Positions 7,890-17,415 are shown, counted from the first letter of the stretch. The stretch is DNA of 64,000 nucleotides from FEN-1219 sp039933105 (GCA_039933105.1 JBDTOT010000002.1:1-64000); one strand, 5' to 3'. Numbers and translations: made by a program. Notes: generated by a model from the letters alone, not told the origin.

Positions 7890-8963
7890 ATGCGCTCGGT
7901 ATTGGTCGACAAGATCGCTTCTGTCGCGTTGCAGGCTGACTTGGGCCAGGAGATCCGCGTCGCGGACGACATCCCCTGCGAGGAGGGTGTGCTAGTTGCG
8001 GTCGAGGTGCTGAACAACAAATCGCGCTACAACACGCTCGAGCTCACGAGCGGCCGAATGGCCGAGGTCAAGAAGGGCGATGTCGTGGTCGGCGCGCTAG
8101 GCCACCGCAAAGCGCTGTTTGGCTATTCGGGTCATTTGCCCACCGAGCTCAAGCCAGGCGACATCGTGCAGATGCTCAACTTGGGCGGCGTGGTCGGCAT
8201 CTGCGATTCGATCAATCCCTCCCACGGCGAGCCGTTCGACTGCCGCGTGCTCGGTGTCGTGCTCGACTTCCCGTATCTCGGCCAACGCGTCGGCGTGCCC
8301 GCACGCGTGTCCGCCGAACCGCTGCAGATGGATGTTCCGCTCACGATTCAGGGCGTGCCCGTGGTTGCGATCGCCGGCACCTGCATGAACTCGGGGAAGA
8401 CCGCCGCCGCGTGCGCAATAGTGAGCCGGTTCCGTCACAACGGCCTGATCGTCGATGCGTTCAAGTCGACCGGCGTCGCGCTGCGTCGCGACATTCTCGC
8501 TATGGAAGACTCGGGCGCGCGACACATCGCCATGTTCTCGGACTTCGGCATCGTCGCCACGACTTCGAAGAACGCGCCTGCGCTCACGCGCAGCCTGTTG
8601 AACGAGCTCGGTGAGCAGAAGCCGGACGCCATCGTGTTCGAGCTCGGCGACGGCTTGCTCGGCGCCTACGGTGTCGAAGCCATCCTGCGCGACAAGGAAA
8701 TCTGCAAGTCGATCACGGCCATGGTGCTGTGCGCGAACGACCCGGTGGGCGCCTGGGGCGGCGCGAAGCTGTTGCGCGAAGAGTTCGGCATCGAGCCGAC
8801 GGTGATCTCGGGACCAGCCACGGACAACCAGGTTGGCATCGACATCATCAACGACCGCGCGAAGGTCGCGGCGTTGAACGCCATGACCCATGCCGCCGAG
8901 CTTGGCGACCTGCTCCAATCCGCGATCGGGCTTGGGCACCGGGCGGCGAAGATAAGCGCATGA
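7890..8963 (+). CDS. P-loop NTPase of unknown function inside the arginine operon
   Basis: 357 residues. The first ~150 form a beta-rich domain (VLVAVEVLNNKSRYNTLEL, LKPGDIVQMLNLGGVVGICD). From about residue 158 a P-loop follows: AIAGTCMNSGKTAAA, spaced like the GTxxxxGKT loop of dethiobiotin synthetase and related SIMIBI-class enzymes. Later blocks are DAFKSTG, IVFELGDGLLGAYGV and VLCANDPVGAWGG. It starts one base after argG and overlaps argC by four, so it is made with the arginine enzymes. I do not recognise a named function. It may act in acylornithine metabolism, but that is inference from position. Confidence 0.8.
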   Translation: MRSVLVDKIASVALQADLGQEIRVADDIPCEEGVLVAVEVLNNKSRYNTLELTSGRMAEVKKGDVVVGALGHRKALFGYSGHLPTELKPGDIVQMLNLGGVVGICDSINPSHGEPFDCRVLGVVLDFPYLGQRVGVPARVSAEPLQMDVPLTIQGVPVVAIAGTCMNSGKTAAACAIVSRFRHNGLIVDAFKSTGVALRRDILAMEDSGARHIAMFSDFGIVATTSKNAPALTRSLLNELGEQKPDAIVFELGDGLLGAYGVEAILRDKEICKSITAMVLCANDPVGAWGGAKLLREEFGIEPTVISGPATDNQVGIDIINDRAKVAALNAMTHAAELGDLLQSAIGLGHRAAKISA

Positions 8964-10024
8964 GCACGACGAAACCCATTCCTACCATCGTGCTTGGCGG
9001 CTCGGGCTACGTGGCCGGCGAATTCCTGCGCCTGTTACACGCGCACCCGATGCTCGCGCTCGGCGGGGTCGTGTCGACGAGTCAGGCCGGCGAGCCCGTG
9101 GCGAAGACGTTCGTCCATCTTGCGCCCGCGTTCCCGAACGAAACGTTCGTGTCGCTCGACGGCGTGATCGAGCGCCTCGGCACGGCGCCGAAGTGGCTCG
9201 TGCTCTCGGCCGCACCGCACGGCGCATCGGCCGGCCTCATCGATAAGCTGCTGACCGCCAGCGCCAATACCGGCGTCGAAGTGGTGGTGGTCGATGCGTC
9301 GGCCGACTTCCGTTTCCCTGAGGCCGACGCATACGCGGCCGTGTATGGGCACGCGCACGAAACCCCGGCGCGACTCGCCGAGTTCACGTGCGCCGTGCCG
9401 GAACAGCTCGCGACCATCGACACTCCCCACGCCGCCCACCCGGGGTGCTTCGCAACCACGATGCTGCTCCCGATCGTGCCACTCGTGGCGCTCGGCGTCG
9501 CCGACGAATTCTTCGTGAGCGCCGTGACCGGCAGCACGGGCGCTGGCCGCACGCCGCGCGATACCACGCATCATCCGCTGCGGCAGAGCAACCTGTTCGC
9601 TTACCAGGCGCTGAAGCACCGCCATGAGCCGGAGGTTCGCTCCCTGATCAAGGCGGCGACCGGCCATGACGTGGCACTCAACTTCGTACCCCACTCGGGC
9701 CCGTTCGCGCGCGGCATTCACGCGACGATCTTCATGAAGCCGAAGGAGCGCATGAGTGGGAGCCAAGTCAACGACGCGCTGCGCGAGTACTATCGCGGCA
9801 GCACGTTCGTACGCGTCGACGCCGAGCCGCCGAAGATGAAGGACATCGTCGCCACGAACTATGCGGTAATGCACGCCGTCACCAATGGCGACACGATCGC
9901 GGTGTTTTCCGTCATCGACAATCTGCTGAAAGGCGCCGCCGGCGGCAGCATTCAATGGGCGAACCGCTTGCTCGGATTGCCTGAGACCATGGGTTTGACT
10001 GCACCTGCAGCGGGGTGGTTGTAA
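8960..10024 (+). CDS. argC: N-acetyl-gamma-glutamyl-phosphate reductase
   Basis: 354 residues. The N-terminal Rossmann motif is VLGGSGYVAGEFLRLL, the catalytic Cys is in HPGCFAT, and the active-site His region is NFVPHSGPFARGI. It reduces acylglutamyl phosphate to the semialdehyde with NADPH, the third arginine step. It overlaps both neighbours (ATGA with the P-loop gene, TAATG with argD), consistent with translational coupling. Confidence 0.94.
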   Translation: MSTTKPIPTIVLGGSGYVAGEFLRLLHAHPMLALGGVVSTSQAGEPVAKTFVHLAPAFPNETFVSLDGVIERLGTAPKWLVLSAAPHGASAGLIDKLLTASANTGVEVVVVDASADFRFPEADAYAAVYGHAHETPARLAEFTCAVPEQLATIDTPHAAHPGCFATTMLLPIVPLVALGVADEFFVSAVTGSTGAGRTPRDTTHHPLRQSNLFAYQALKHRHEPEVRSLIKAATGHDVALNFVPHSGPFARGIHATIFMKPKERMSGSQVNDALREYYRGSTFVRVDAEPPKMKDIVATNYAVMHAVTNGDTIAVFSVIDNLLKGAAGGSIQWANRLLGLPETMGLTAPAAGWL

Positions 10025-11199
10025 TGAGCGTAGCGACACACGAAATCGCCGCCGTCGGCGCGCATCTGAACGAGGTGTATCCCATGCTGCCGTTCACGCC
10101 GGTGCGTGGCGTCGGCGTGTACCTCGAGAACGCCGCGGGGCGTCGCATCCTCGATCTGTACGGCGGCCACGCAGTCGCCGCGCTCGGCTATGGCCACCGC
10201 GATCTGTCCGAGGCGCTGGCGCGGCAGAGTCGCGACCTCGTCTTTCAGACGAATGCGCTACCGCTGAAGATTCGCGACGAAGCGGCCGAGAAGCTCGCCG
10301 CGTTCGGCCCGCCTGGGCTTGGGCGCGTGTTCTTCGTGAACAGCGGCGCCGAGGCGAACGAGAACGCGCTGCGGCTGGCGTTTAGAGTCACGGGCCGCAG
10401 CAAGATCGTGGCGATGGAAGGCAGCTTCCACGGCCGGACCGCCGCGGCCTCGGCCGTGACCTTCGGCGCGGCCAAGACTTGGTATGGTTTCCCGCGCACG
10501 CCGTTCGACGTGCAGTTCGTGCCGCGCAACGACGCGAAGGCGCTCGCGGCGGCCGTGGACTCGAGCACGGCTGCAGTCATCATCGAGCCCGTCCAGGGGC
10601 TCGCGGGCGCGTTCGACTTCGCACCCGAGTTTTTGCATGCGGTCCGAGCGGCCTGCGACAAAGCCGGGGCGCTGTACATCATCGATGAGGTGCAGACCGG
10701 CATGGGCCGGCTCGGCGCGCCGTTCGGGGCTCAGCTGCACAACGTGCGGCCCGATCTGTTGACGGTGGCCAAGGGGCTCGGGGGCGGTTTCCCATGCGGA
10801 GCCGTACTAATGCCGAACAGCATCGCAGCGGATTTGAAGGCCGGTGCGCTGGGCACGACGTTCGGCGGCGGGCCCGTCGCCTGCGCCGCGATCAAGACCG
10901 TGATCGAAGTCATCGAGCGCGACAAGCTGCTCGCGAACGTTCGCGAAGTCAGCGCCGCCATTCGCGCGACCTGCAACGTAGGGCCGGTCGAAAGCATCCA
11001 GGGCCAAGGCTTCCTGCTCGGCCTGCGCACGCGGCCGAAGGCTGCTGCAGTTCGCGACGCTCTGCTCGCGCGCGACATTTTGGCCGGCACCAGCGCGGAT
11101 CCTCACGTGCTCCGGCTCCTGCCGCCGCTGATTCTCTCGACCGAACATGTCCAACACCTGGCTGCCGCCCTGAAGGAGCTGACCGATGCGCCGCTTTAA
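10024..11199 (+). CDS. argD: Acylornithine aminotransferase
   Basis: 391 residues of class III PLP-dependent aminotransferase. Visible blocks are DLYGGHAVAALGYGHRDL, FVNSGAEANENALRLA, the PLP-contacting IIDEVQTGMGR, and the Schiff-base Lys in TVAKGLGGGFP. It converts the acylglutamate semialdehyde to acylornithine. An in-frame GTG nine bases earlier is possible, but the ATG overlapping the argC stop is preferred. Whether the acyl group is acetyl or succinyl is not settled by this sequence. Confidence 0.92.
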   Translation: MSVATHEIAAVGAHLNEVYPMLPFTPVRGVGVYLENAAGRRILDLYGGHAVAALGYGHRDLSEALARQSRDLVFQTNALPLKIRDEAAEKLAAFGPPGLGRVFFVNSGAEANENALRLAFRVTGRSKIVAMEGSFHGRTAAASAVTFGAAKTWYGFPRTPFDVQFVPRNDAKALAAAVDSSTAAVIIEPVQGLAGAFDFAPEFLHAVRAACDKAGALYIIDEVQTGMGRLGAPFGAQLHNVRPDLLTVAKGLGGGFPCGAVLMPNSIAADLKAGALGTTFGGGPVACAAIKTVIEVIERDKLLANVREVSAAIRATCNVGPVESIQGQGFLLGLRTRPKAAAVRDALLARDILAGTSADPHVLRLLPPLILSTEHVQHLAAALKELTDAPL

Positions 11200-12187
11200 C
11201 GACCTCGCCGATTTTTCGAACGAGGAAATCAAGGATCTGATCGCGCTCGCCGCGCGGCTCGACAAGAATCCCGAGCCGCGAGCACTCGAGGGCAAAGTGT
11301 TGTCGCTGCTCTTCCTGAGCCCGTCGCTGCGGACGCTTTCTTCGTTCCAGGCGGCGATGATCAAGCTCGGCGGCGGCGCGTTCGTGATCTCGCCCGACAT
11401 GTCGATCCACGGCTTGGAGTCGCGCTACGGCATCGTCATGGACGGCATGGCAGCGGAGCATGTGCGGGAAGCGATTCCGGTCATCGCATCCTACGGCGAC
11501 GCGATGGGCGTACGCGCCTTCGCCGACAGACGCGACCTTGCGCATGACCTCGCAGACACCGACTTCAAGAATCTGACGGGCCTCATCGATAAGCCGTGGA
11601 TCAACATGGAGTCCGCGATCGATCACCCTTGCCAGAGCCTCGCAGACTGGAAAACACTCGACGAGCTCAACGTTCCTGCAAACGGCAAGTTCGTGCTGTC
11701 GTGGGGCTACCATCCGAGGGCGCTACCGCTCGCGGTGAGTGCTGCGACGCTGCGCATGGCCGCGAAACGCGGCATGAACATCGTGCATCTGCGGCCGCCC
11801 GGCTTCGAATTGCCGCCCGCCATCATGGACCAGGCGCGCAAATCAGCGGCGGCATCCGGCGGCAGCATCACGGAGACGACGGACCGTCGCGAGGCGATGG
11901 AAGGCGCGCACGTGATCTACACGAAGTCGTACTCATCGACGAAATACTATGGCGACAAGCTCGGCGACCAGGCGCTGCGCGAGCAGCTCGTGGGCACGTG
12001 GTGCGTAGACGAGCCGTGGTTCGCGAACGCGCGGCCCGACTGCCGGTTCATGCACTGCTTGCCCGTGCGCCGTGGCGTCGAGGTATCCGATCGGATTCTC
12101 GACGGCCCGCGTAGCGTCGTCATTCACGAGGCGCGTAACCGTTTGTACGCGCAGATGGCTGTGCTGTATCGCATGATGAAAGGCTAG
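11186..12187 (+). CDS. argF': N-acylornithine carbamoyltransferase (ArgF' type)
   Basis: 333 residues, related to the N-acetylornithine carbamoylase of Xanthomonas and the N-succinylornithine enzyme of Bacteroides rather than classical ornithine transcarbamylase. The carbamoyl-phosphate loop reads SPSLRT (STRT in classical enzymes). The Pro-rich loop HCLPVRRG and the MDG..EH segment are conserved. The residue that fixes acyl specificity (Glu in Xanthomonas, Pro in Bacteroides) is Ala90 here, so substrate choice is open. It overlaps argD by 14 bases. Use of this enzyme implies that citrulline is made in acylated form and needs a deacylase not seen in this window. Confidence 0.9.
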   Translation: MRRFNDLADFSNEEIKDLIALAARLDKNPEPRALEGKVLSLLFLSPSLRTLSSFQAAMIKLGGGAFVISPDMSIHGLESRYGIVMDGMAAEHVREAIPVIASYGDAMGVRAFADRRDLAHDLADTDFKNLTGLIDKPWINMESAIDHPCQSLADWKTLDELNVPANGKFVLSWGYHPRALPLAVSAATLRMAAKRGMNIVHLRPPGFELPPAIMDQARKSAAASGGSITETTDRREAMEGAHVIYTKSYSSTKYYGDKLGDQALREQLVGTWCVDEPWFANARPDCRFMHCLPVRRGVEVSDRILDGPRSVVIHEARNRLYAQMAVLYRMMKG

Positions 12188-12193
12188 AACACC

Positions 12194-13126
12194 ATGACCG
12201 CGAGAATCTCTACCAACGAACAACGAGCTATCGTGATCACGGCTCTGCGCCACGCGCTGCCGTATCTGCGAGTGTTCAAGAACAAGGTGTTCGTGTTGAA
12301 GGCCGGCGGCGACGCGTTCGTGTCGAACGAGACCACACGCGCACTGATGGAACAGATCGGCATCCTGCACCAGGTGGGCATCCGGGTCGTGCTCGTGCAC
12401 GGCGGAGGACCGCAATCGACGGCGCTCGCGAAGCGCCTCGGGTTGTCGACACAGATGGTCGAAGGCCGTCGCGTCACCGACGCGCAGACGCTCGAAGTCT
12501 CGACGATGGTGCTGAACGGGGAGATCAATACGCGCATCGTCGCGATGTGTCGCGCGCTCGGCATTCCGGCGATCGGTCTGAGCGGTGTCGACGGGGGGCT
12601 CATCAAGGCCAGCAGACGGCCACCCGTGCAAATCAGCGGCAATACGGTCGACTACGGGTTCGTCGGCGACATCTTAGGTCTAGATACGAGCATCCTGGTC
12701 AAACAGCTCGACAACGACCTCGTGCCGATCGTGAGCCCGCTCTCGGCCGACGACAACGGCACGCTGTTGAACATCAACGCCGACACCGTCGCGGCGATGA
12801 TCGCCTGCGAGCTAAAGGCGGAGAAGTTCGTGATGGCCACGGGGGCGCCCGGCATCCTGGACTCGCTCGACGACCCGCGCTCGTTGATCTCGTACGTCGA
12901 TCGCGCAGGACTGCGTCGCCTGCGCGAGGAAGGCAAGATCTCCGGCGGCATGCTGCCGAAGGTCGCGGCCATCGAGCGCGCGCTGTCCGGCGGCGTGCCA
13001 CGCGTGCACGTGATCTCCTATCAGCAGCCCGATAGCCTGCTGCTCGAAGTCTTCACGAACGAGGGCACGGGCACGCTGGTGGTCAACGACACGAAGAACC
13101 TGCGGCCGGAAGAGCAGACGAGCTAG
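12194..13126 (+). CDS. argB: Acetylglutamate kinase
   Basis: 310 residues with the amino-acid kinase fold: VFVLKAGGDAF, the VLVHGGGPQ substrate loop, GEINTRIVAM, and DTVAAMIACELKAEKFV. It phosphorylates the gamma-carboxyl of acylglutamate, the committed, usually feedback-controlled step. The N-terminal ~28-residue helix is of the type found in arginine-inhibitable kinases. No C-terminal GNAT domain is present, unlike the fused synthase/kinase of Xanthomonas, so the acyltransferase must be elsewhere. Confidence 0.93.
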   Translation: MTARISTNEQRAIVITALRHALPYLRVFKNKVFVLKAGGDAFVSNETTRALMEQIGILHQVGIRVVLVHGGGPQSTALAKRLGLSTQMVEGRRVTDAQTLEVSTMVLNGEINTRIVAMCRALGIPAIGLSGVDGGLIKASRRPPVQISGNTVDYGFVGDILGLDTSILVKQLDNDLVPIVSPLSADDNGTLLNINADTVAAMIACELKAEKFVMATGAPGILDSLDDPRSLISYVDRAGLRRLREEGKISGGMLPKVAAIERALSGGVPRVHVISYQQPDSLLLEVFTNEGTGTLVVNDTKNLRPEEQTS

Positions 13127-13130
13127 CCCC

Positions 13131-14327
13131 ATGGCACGCCTCTGGGACAAAGGGTTACCGCTCGACGAGCGCATCCTCCAATTCACGGCCGGCGAGGACC
13201 ATCTCCTCGACGAACGGCTCGTGGCGTATGACGCGCGCGCGTCGATCGCACACGCACGCATGCTTGCGAAGCAGGGACTGCTGAGCAACGCCGACTGCGA
13301 CGCGATCTGCGCCGGAATCGAAGCGCTGGCCGCCGCTCACGCCGCGGGCGAGTGGTCCATCGAACTCGCAGACGAGGACGCACACAGCGCGCTCGAGCGG
13401 CGGCTCACGGAGCGCATCGGCGCCACCGGCGGTCGGGTGCATCTCGGCCGCTCGCGCAACGATCAGGTGCTGGTCGCGCTGCGCTTGTACCTACGCGACG
13501 CGATCGGCGAGCTCGCGGCTGGCGCCGACGCCGTAACCGCGGCGCTCGAGCGCGTGGCTGCCGAGCAGGGAACCATCGCCCTGCCCGGCTACACGCACAT
13601 GCAACCCGCCATGCCGAGCTCCGTCGCGCTTTGGGCGCAAGGTTTCGCCGCTGAGATCGGCGACGACCGCGACGGCCTGAAGGCCGTGCTGCGGCGCGTG
13701 CAAAAAAATCCGCTTGGTTCCGCCGCCGGCTACGGCGTGCCGAACCTGCCGCTCGATCGCGAAGCGACGCGCGCGGCGCTCGGCTTCGACAGCGTGCACG
13801 AGCCCGTCACGGCCGTACAGTTGTCGCGCGGCAAAGCAGAAGCCTCGCTGCTCTTTGAGATCGCACTGTTGCTCGGCGATCTTGGCCGCCTCTCGTCGGA
13901 CCTGCTGCTGTTCTACACCGGCGAGTTCGCGTACGTCGCGTTGCCGGCCGAGATGACCACGGGCTCGTCGATCATGCCGCAGAAGCGAAACCCGGACGTG
14001 TTCGAGCTCGTGCGCGGCACGCAGGCCACCGTCGTCGGCGCACTGCAGGAAACGCTCGCGCTGACGGCCAAGCTAACGTCGGGCTACCACCGCGATTTGC
14101 AACGGTTGAAGGCGCCACTGTTCCGCAGCATCGATCTCGCGAGCGCCGTGCTGGCGATCATGGCGCACGCGTTGCCGAACGTGCGTTTCCTCAAAGAAAA
14201 CATTGCGCTCGGACCCGAGCTGTTCGCCGCCGAGCAGGCCAACGCGCTCGTGGTGAAAGAGGGCATTCCGTTTCGCGAGGCGTACAAGCGAGTCGCAGCG
14301 CAGCTCGCGCGCGACAAGAGCAAATGA
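13131..14327 (+). CDS. argH: Argininosuccinate lyase
   Basis: 398 residues, shorter than the ~460 of the E. coli enzyme because the C-terminal segment is reduced. The fumarase/aspartase signature is intact (GSSIMPQKRNPD), as are VHLGRSRNDQV and GYTHMQPAMPSS. It splits argininosuccinate to arginine and fumarate, completing the pathway encoded by this operon. It starts four bases after argB and overlaps the small lipoprotein gene by four. Confidence 0.93.
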   Translation: MARLWDKGLPLDERILQFTAGEDHLLDERLVAYDARASIAHARMLAKQGLLSNADCDAICAGIEALAAAHAAGEWSIELADEDAHSALERRLTERIGATGGRVHLGRSRNDQVLVALRLYLRDAIGELAAGADAVTAALERVAAEQGTIALPGYTHMQPAMPSSVALWAQGFAAEIGDDRDGLKAVLRRVQKNPLGSAAGYGVPNLPLDREATRAALGFDSVHEPVTAVQLSRGKAEASLLFEIALLLGDLGRLSSDLLLFYTGEFAYVALPAEMTTGSSIMPQKRNPDVFELVRGTQATVVGALQETLALTAKLTSGYHRDLQRLKAPLFRSIDLASAVLAIMAHALPNVRFLKENIALGPELFAAEQANALVVKEGIPFREAYKRVAAQLARDKSK

Positions 14328-14527
14328 ACGCGCGGCGCCGTCACGTTTCGCGCAACCTGCTACTCGGCGCCCTGCTGGCAGCCGTGACCGCGGCCTGCGG
14401 CCAAGCTGGCCCGCTCGCGCTTCCGGAGCGGGCGCGGCCGATCCAGCGCATAGAGCTGCCGCAACCGCCGGCACAACCGCAGCCAACGCCACAGCAGGAC
14501 GACGAGCAAAAGAAGAATGAGCCCTAA
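14324..14527 (+). CDS. LptM (YifL)-like small lipoprotein
   Basis: 67 residues: a basic n-region, a hydrophobic core and a lipobox ending VTAAC (Cys25), then the family motif CGQAGPLALPE and a Pro/Gln-rich tail. E. coli LptM supports oxidative maturation of the LptD outer-membrane translocon. In many gammaproteobacteria it lies next to lysA or dapF, whereas here it is wedged between argH and polA, overlapping both. The short length makes the assignment rest on the lipobox and the CGQxGPL motif. Confidence 0.75.
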   Translation: MNARRRHVSRNLLLGALLAAVTAACGQAGPLALPERARPIQRIELPQPPAQPQPTPQQDDEQKKNEP

Positions 14528-17255
14528 ACCGCTCGTTCTCGTCGACGGCTCCTCGTACCTGTACCGCGCGTTCCACGTACCGCAGCTGCAGGAGCTTTCG
14601 ACCGCGAAAGGCGAGTCGACCGGCGCCGTGCTTGGCGTCGTGAACATGCTGTACAAGCTGCTCGACGAGGTGGCGCCGGAGCGCATGGCCGTCGTGTTCG
14701 ACGCGCCGGGCAAGACGTTCCGCAACGACCTGTACACGGAGTACAAGGCGCACCGCCCGCCAATGCCGGACGAGCTGCGCGCGCAGATCGCGCCCCTTCT
14801 CGAAGCCATCGAAGCCATGGGCATTCCGCTATTGCGAATCGAAGGCGTGGAAGCCGACGACGTGATCGGCACACTCGCACGCGAGGCGTCGGCTGCCGGC
14901 GAAGAGATCGTGATTTCCACCGGCGACAAGGATTTCGCGCAACTCGTCGACGAGCGCGTGACGCTTGTAAACACGATGGACAACACCACGCTCGACCGCG
15001 CGGGCGTGCAAAAGAAGTTCGGCGTGACTCCCGAGCAGATCATCGACTACTTGGCGCTCGTGGGCGACACGTCGGACAACATTCCCGGCGTACCGGGCGT
15101 CGGCCCGAAGACCGCCGCGAAGTGGTTGGAGCAGTTCGGCGACATCGATACGCTGAAGGGACACGCAAGCGAGGTGTCCGGCAAGATCGGTGAGCGTCTC
15201 CGCGAATCCCTCGCCGTCCTCGATCTATCGAAACAGCTCGCGACGATCCGCTGTGATCTCACGCTGCCGCTGCGCGCCGCCGACCTCGCGCTGCGCGCGC
15301 CCGACAAAGACCGGCTCTCCAAACTTTTCGAACGGCTCGAATTCAGTCGGTTGCTGCGCCGCGTGAGCGGCGATGCGCCGACACAAACGGCCCCCGCCGC
15401 GGGCGTAGCGACCGTAGCGCCGACGCCAGCGCCGGCATCGATGCCGGCAAGCGGCAGCTATGAAACGGTGCTGACCGACGCGGCGCTCGAGCGTTGGTGC
15501 GAACGGCTCGCTGGCGCGCCGCTCGTTGCACTCGACACCGAAACGACGAGTCTCGCTTACATGGAAGCCGAGCTCGTCGGCATTTCGCTCGCGGTCACGG
15601 TTGGGGAAGCCGCCTACATTCCACTCTCGCACCGCTACCCCGGCGCGCCCGATCAGCTGAACCGCGAGCGCGTACTCGAGCGGCTCAAACCGTGGCTCGA
15701 AAGCGCGGCGCCGAAGGTCGGCCATCACTTGAAGTACGACGCGCACATTTTCGAGAACCACGGCGTGAATCTCGGCGGCATCGAGCACGACACGATGCTC
15801 GAGTCGTACGTGCTGAACTCGACGGCGACGCGCCACGATATGGATTCCGTGGCTGCTTTGTACTTGGGCGTTGCCACCATCAAATACGAAGAGGTCGTCG
15901 GTAAGGGCGCGAAGCAGATCACGTTCGATCAGGTTGATCTCGACACGGCCACTCGCTACGCGGCCGAGGATGCCGACGTCACGTTGCGTCTGCACGAGAA
16001 GCTGTGGCCGCAGCTACAGGCGGACGCCGGACTGAAAACCATCTACACCGACATCGAACGGCCGTTGATCCGCGTGCTCGAGCGCATGGAGTACACGGGT
16101 GTTCGCGTCGACGGGCAGCTGCTCCGCCAGCAGAGCCAGGAGCTCGCGACGAAGATGGCCGCAACGGAGCAGACCGCCTATGCCGCGGCGGGCGGGCCGT
16201 TCAACCTGGGTTCGCCCAAACAACTGCAGGAAGTGTTGTACGAGCGTTTGCAGTTGCCGGTGCTCGGCAAGACGCCGACCGGGCAGCCGTCCACGGCCGA
16301 GGAGGTGCTCGAACAACTCGCCGAGACCTACGACTTGCCCCGGCTCGTACTCGAGTACCGCGGGTTGTCGAAGCTGAAGTCCACCTACACCGACAAGCTG
16401 CCGGGTGAGATCGATCCCAACACGGGACGCATACACACGTCGTACCACCAGGCTGTGGCCGCGACCGGGCGGCTTTCATCGTCGGACCCGAATCTGCAGA
16501 ACATTCCAATTCGCACCCAGGAAGGCCGGCGCATCCGCCAAGCCTTCGTCGCACCGCCGGGCTACAAGCTCCTGGCCGCCGACTACTCGCAGATCGAGCT
16601 GCGGATCATGGCGCACCTCTCGGGGGACGAAGGGCTACTCGCGGCGTTCGCGGCCGAACAGGACATTCACCGCGCCACCGCCGCGGAAGTGTTCGGCATG
16701 GCGCTCGACGCTGTGACGACGGAGCAGCGCCGTTCGGCCAAGGCCATCAACTTCGGCCTGATCTACGGCATGTCGGCCTTTGGGCTCGCGCGTCAGCTCG
16801 GCATCGAGCGCGGCGCGGCGCAGAACTACGTGAACCGCTACTTCGAGCGGTACCCCGGCGTTAAGCGTTATATGGAAGAGACGCGCGCGGCCGCGCATCG
16901 CGACGGCTTCGTCAGCACAGTGTTCGGGCGGCGACTGTATCTGCCGGAGATCAACGCGAAGAATCCGGCACGCCGTCAGTACGCGGAGCGCAGCGCGATC
17001 AACGCGCCGATGCAGGGCACCGCGGCGGACATCATCAAGCGAGCGATGCTCGGCGTCGCGGCCTGGCTCCAGCAAAACTTTTCTGAAGCGCGCCTCATCA
17101 TGCAGGTGCACGACGAGCTGGTGGTCGAGGTACCGGAGAGTTACGCCGACGACGTCGGGGCTGGCGTGGTGCGCATCATGGAAGCGGCCGCGACTCTGCG
17201 CGTGCCACTGCGGGTCGATCGCGGCCTCGGCGCCAACTGGGACGAAGCGCACTGA
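14517..17255 (+). CDS. polA: DNA polymerase I
   Basis: 912 residues with all three domains. The 5' nuclease has LVDGSSYLYRAFH and the DVIGTLAREA and STGDKDFAQLVD metal sites. The 3'-5' proofreading domain has LDTETTSL, and the polymerase has the motifs DYSQIELRIMAH, RRSAKAINFGLIYG and MQVHDELVVEV. The Exo I motif DxE is present, so proofreading is probably active. The gene starts 11 bases before the lipoprotein stop and ends the arginine supra-operon. A strong hairpin follows. Confidence 0.97.
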   Translation: MSPKPLVLVDGSSYLYRAFHVPQLQELSTAKGESTGAVLGVVNMLYKLLDEVAPERMAVVFDAPGKTFRNDLYTEYKAHRPPMPDELRAQIAPLLEAIEAMGIPLLRIEGVEADDVIGTLAREASAAGEEIVISTGDKDFAQLVDERVTLVNTMDNTTLDRAGVQKKFGVTPEQIIDYLALVGDTSDNIPGVPGVGPKTAAKWLEQFGDIDTLKGHASEVSGKIGERLRESLAVLDLSKQLATIRCDLTLPLRAADLALRAPDKDRLSKLFERLEFSRLLRRVSGDAPTQTAPAAGVATVAPTPAPASMPASGSYETVLTDAALERWCERLAGAPLVALDTETTSLAYMEAELVGISLAVTVGEAAYIPLSHRYPGAPDQLNRERVLERLKPWLESAAPKVGHHLKYDAHIFENHGVNLGGIEHDTMLESYVLNSTATRHDMDSVAALYLGVATIKYEEVVGKGAKQITFDQVDLDTATRYAAEDADVTLRLHEKLWPQLQADAGLKTIYTDIERPLIRVLERMEYTGVRVDGQLLRQQSQELATKMAATEQTAYAAAGGPFNLGSPKQLQEVLYERLQLPVLGKTPTGQPSTAEEVLEQLAETYDLPRLVLEYRGLSKLKSTYTDKLPGEIDPNTGRIHTSYHQAVAATGRLSSSDPNLQNIPIRTQEGRRIRQAFVAPPGYKLLAADYSQIELRIMAHLSGDEGLLAAFAAEQDIHRATAAEVFGMALDAVTTEQRRSAKAINFGLIYGMSAFGLARQLGIERGAAQNYVNRYFERYPGVKRYMEETRAAAHRDGFVSTVFGRRLYLPEINAKNPARRQYAERSAINAPMQGTAADIIKRAMLGVAAWLQQNFSEARLIMQVHDELVVEVPESYADDVGAGVVRIMEAAATLRVPLRVDRGLGANWDEAH

Positions 17256-17375
17256 CCTTCGTCGGAACTTTTCAGCAGCCCCTCGGGACTAAATCTACGG
17301 CACTCAGGACGGGTGCTCCCGCTATCCTCCCAAAGCGGGGTTTAGAAACCCTGGCTCACCCCGCCGGGGTTTGGC

Positions 17376-17411
17376 GCCCCGGGTGTGTCCCCTGAATCCC
17401 ACACCCGGGGC
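17376..17411. terminator. Hairpin between convergent polA and engB
   Basis: A perfect 12-base stem GCCCCGGGTGTG / CACACCCGGGGC with a 12-base loop, followed on the plus strand by ATCTTT. A smaller GC hairpin (CCCCGCCGGGG) lies just before it. Its position between convergent stops suits a bidirectional terminator. Confidence 0.75.
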
Positions 17412-17415
17412 ATCT

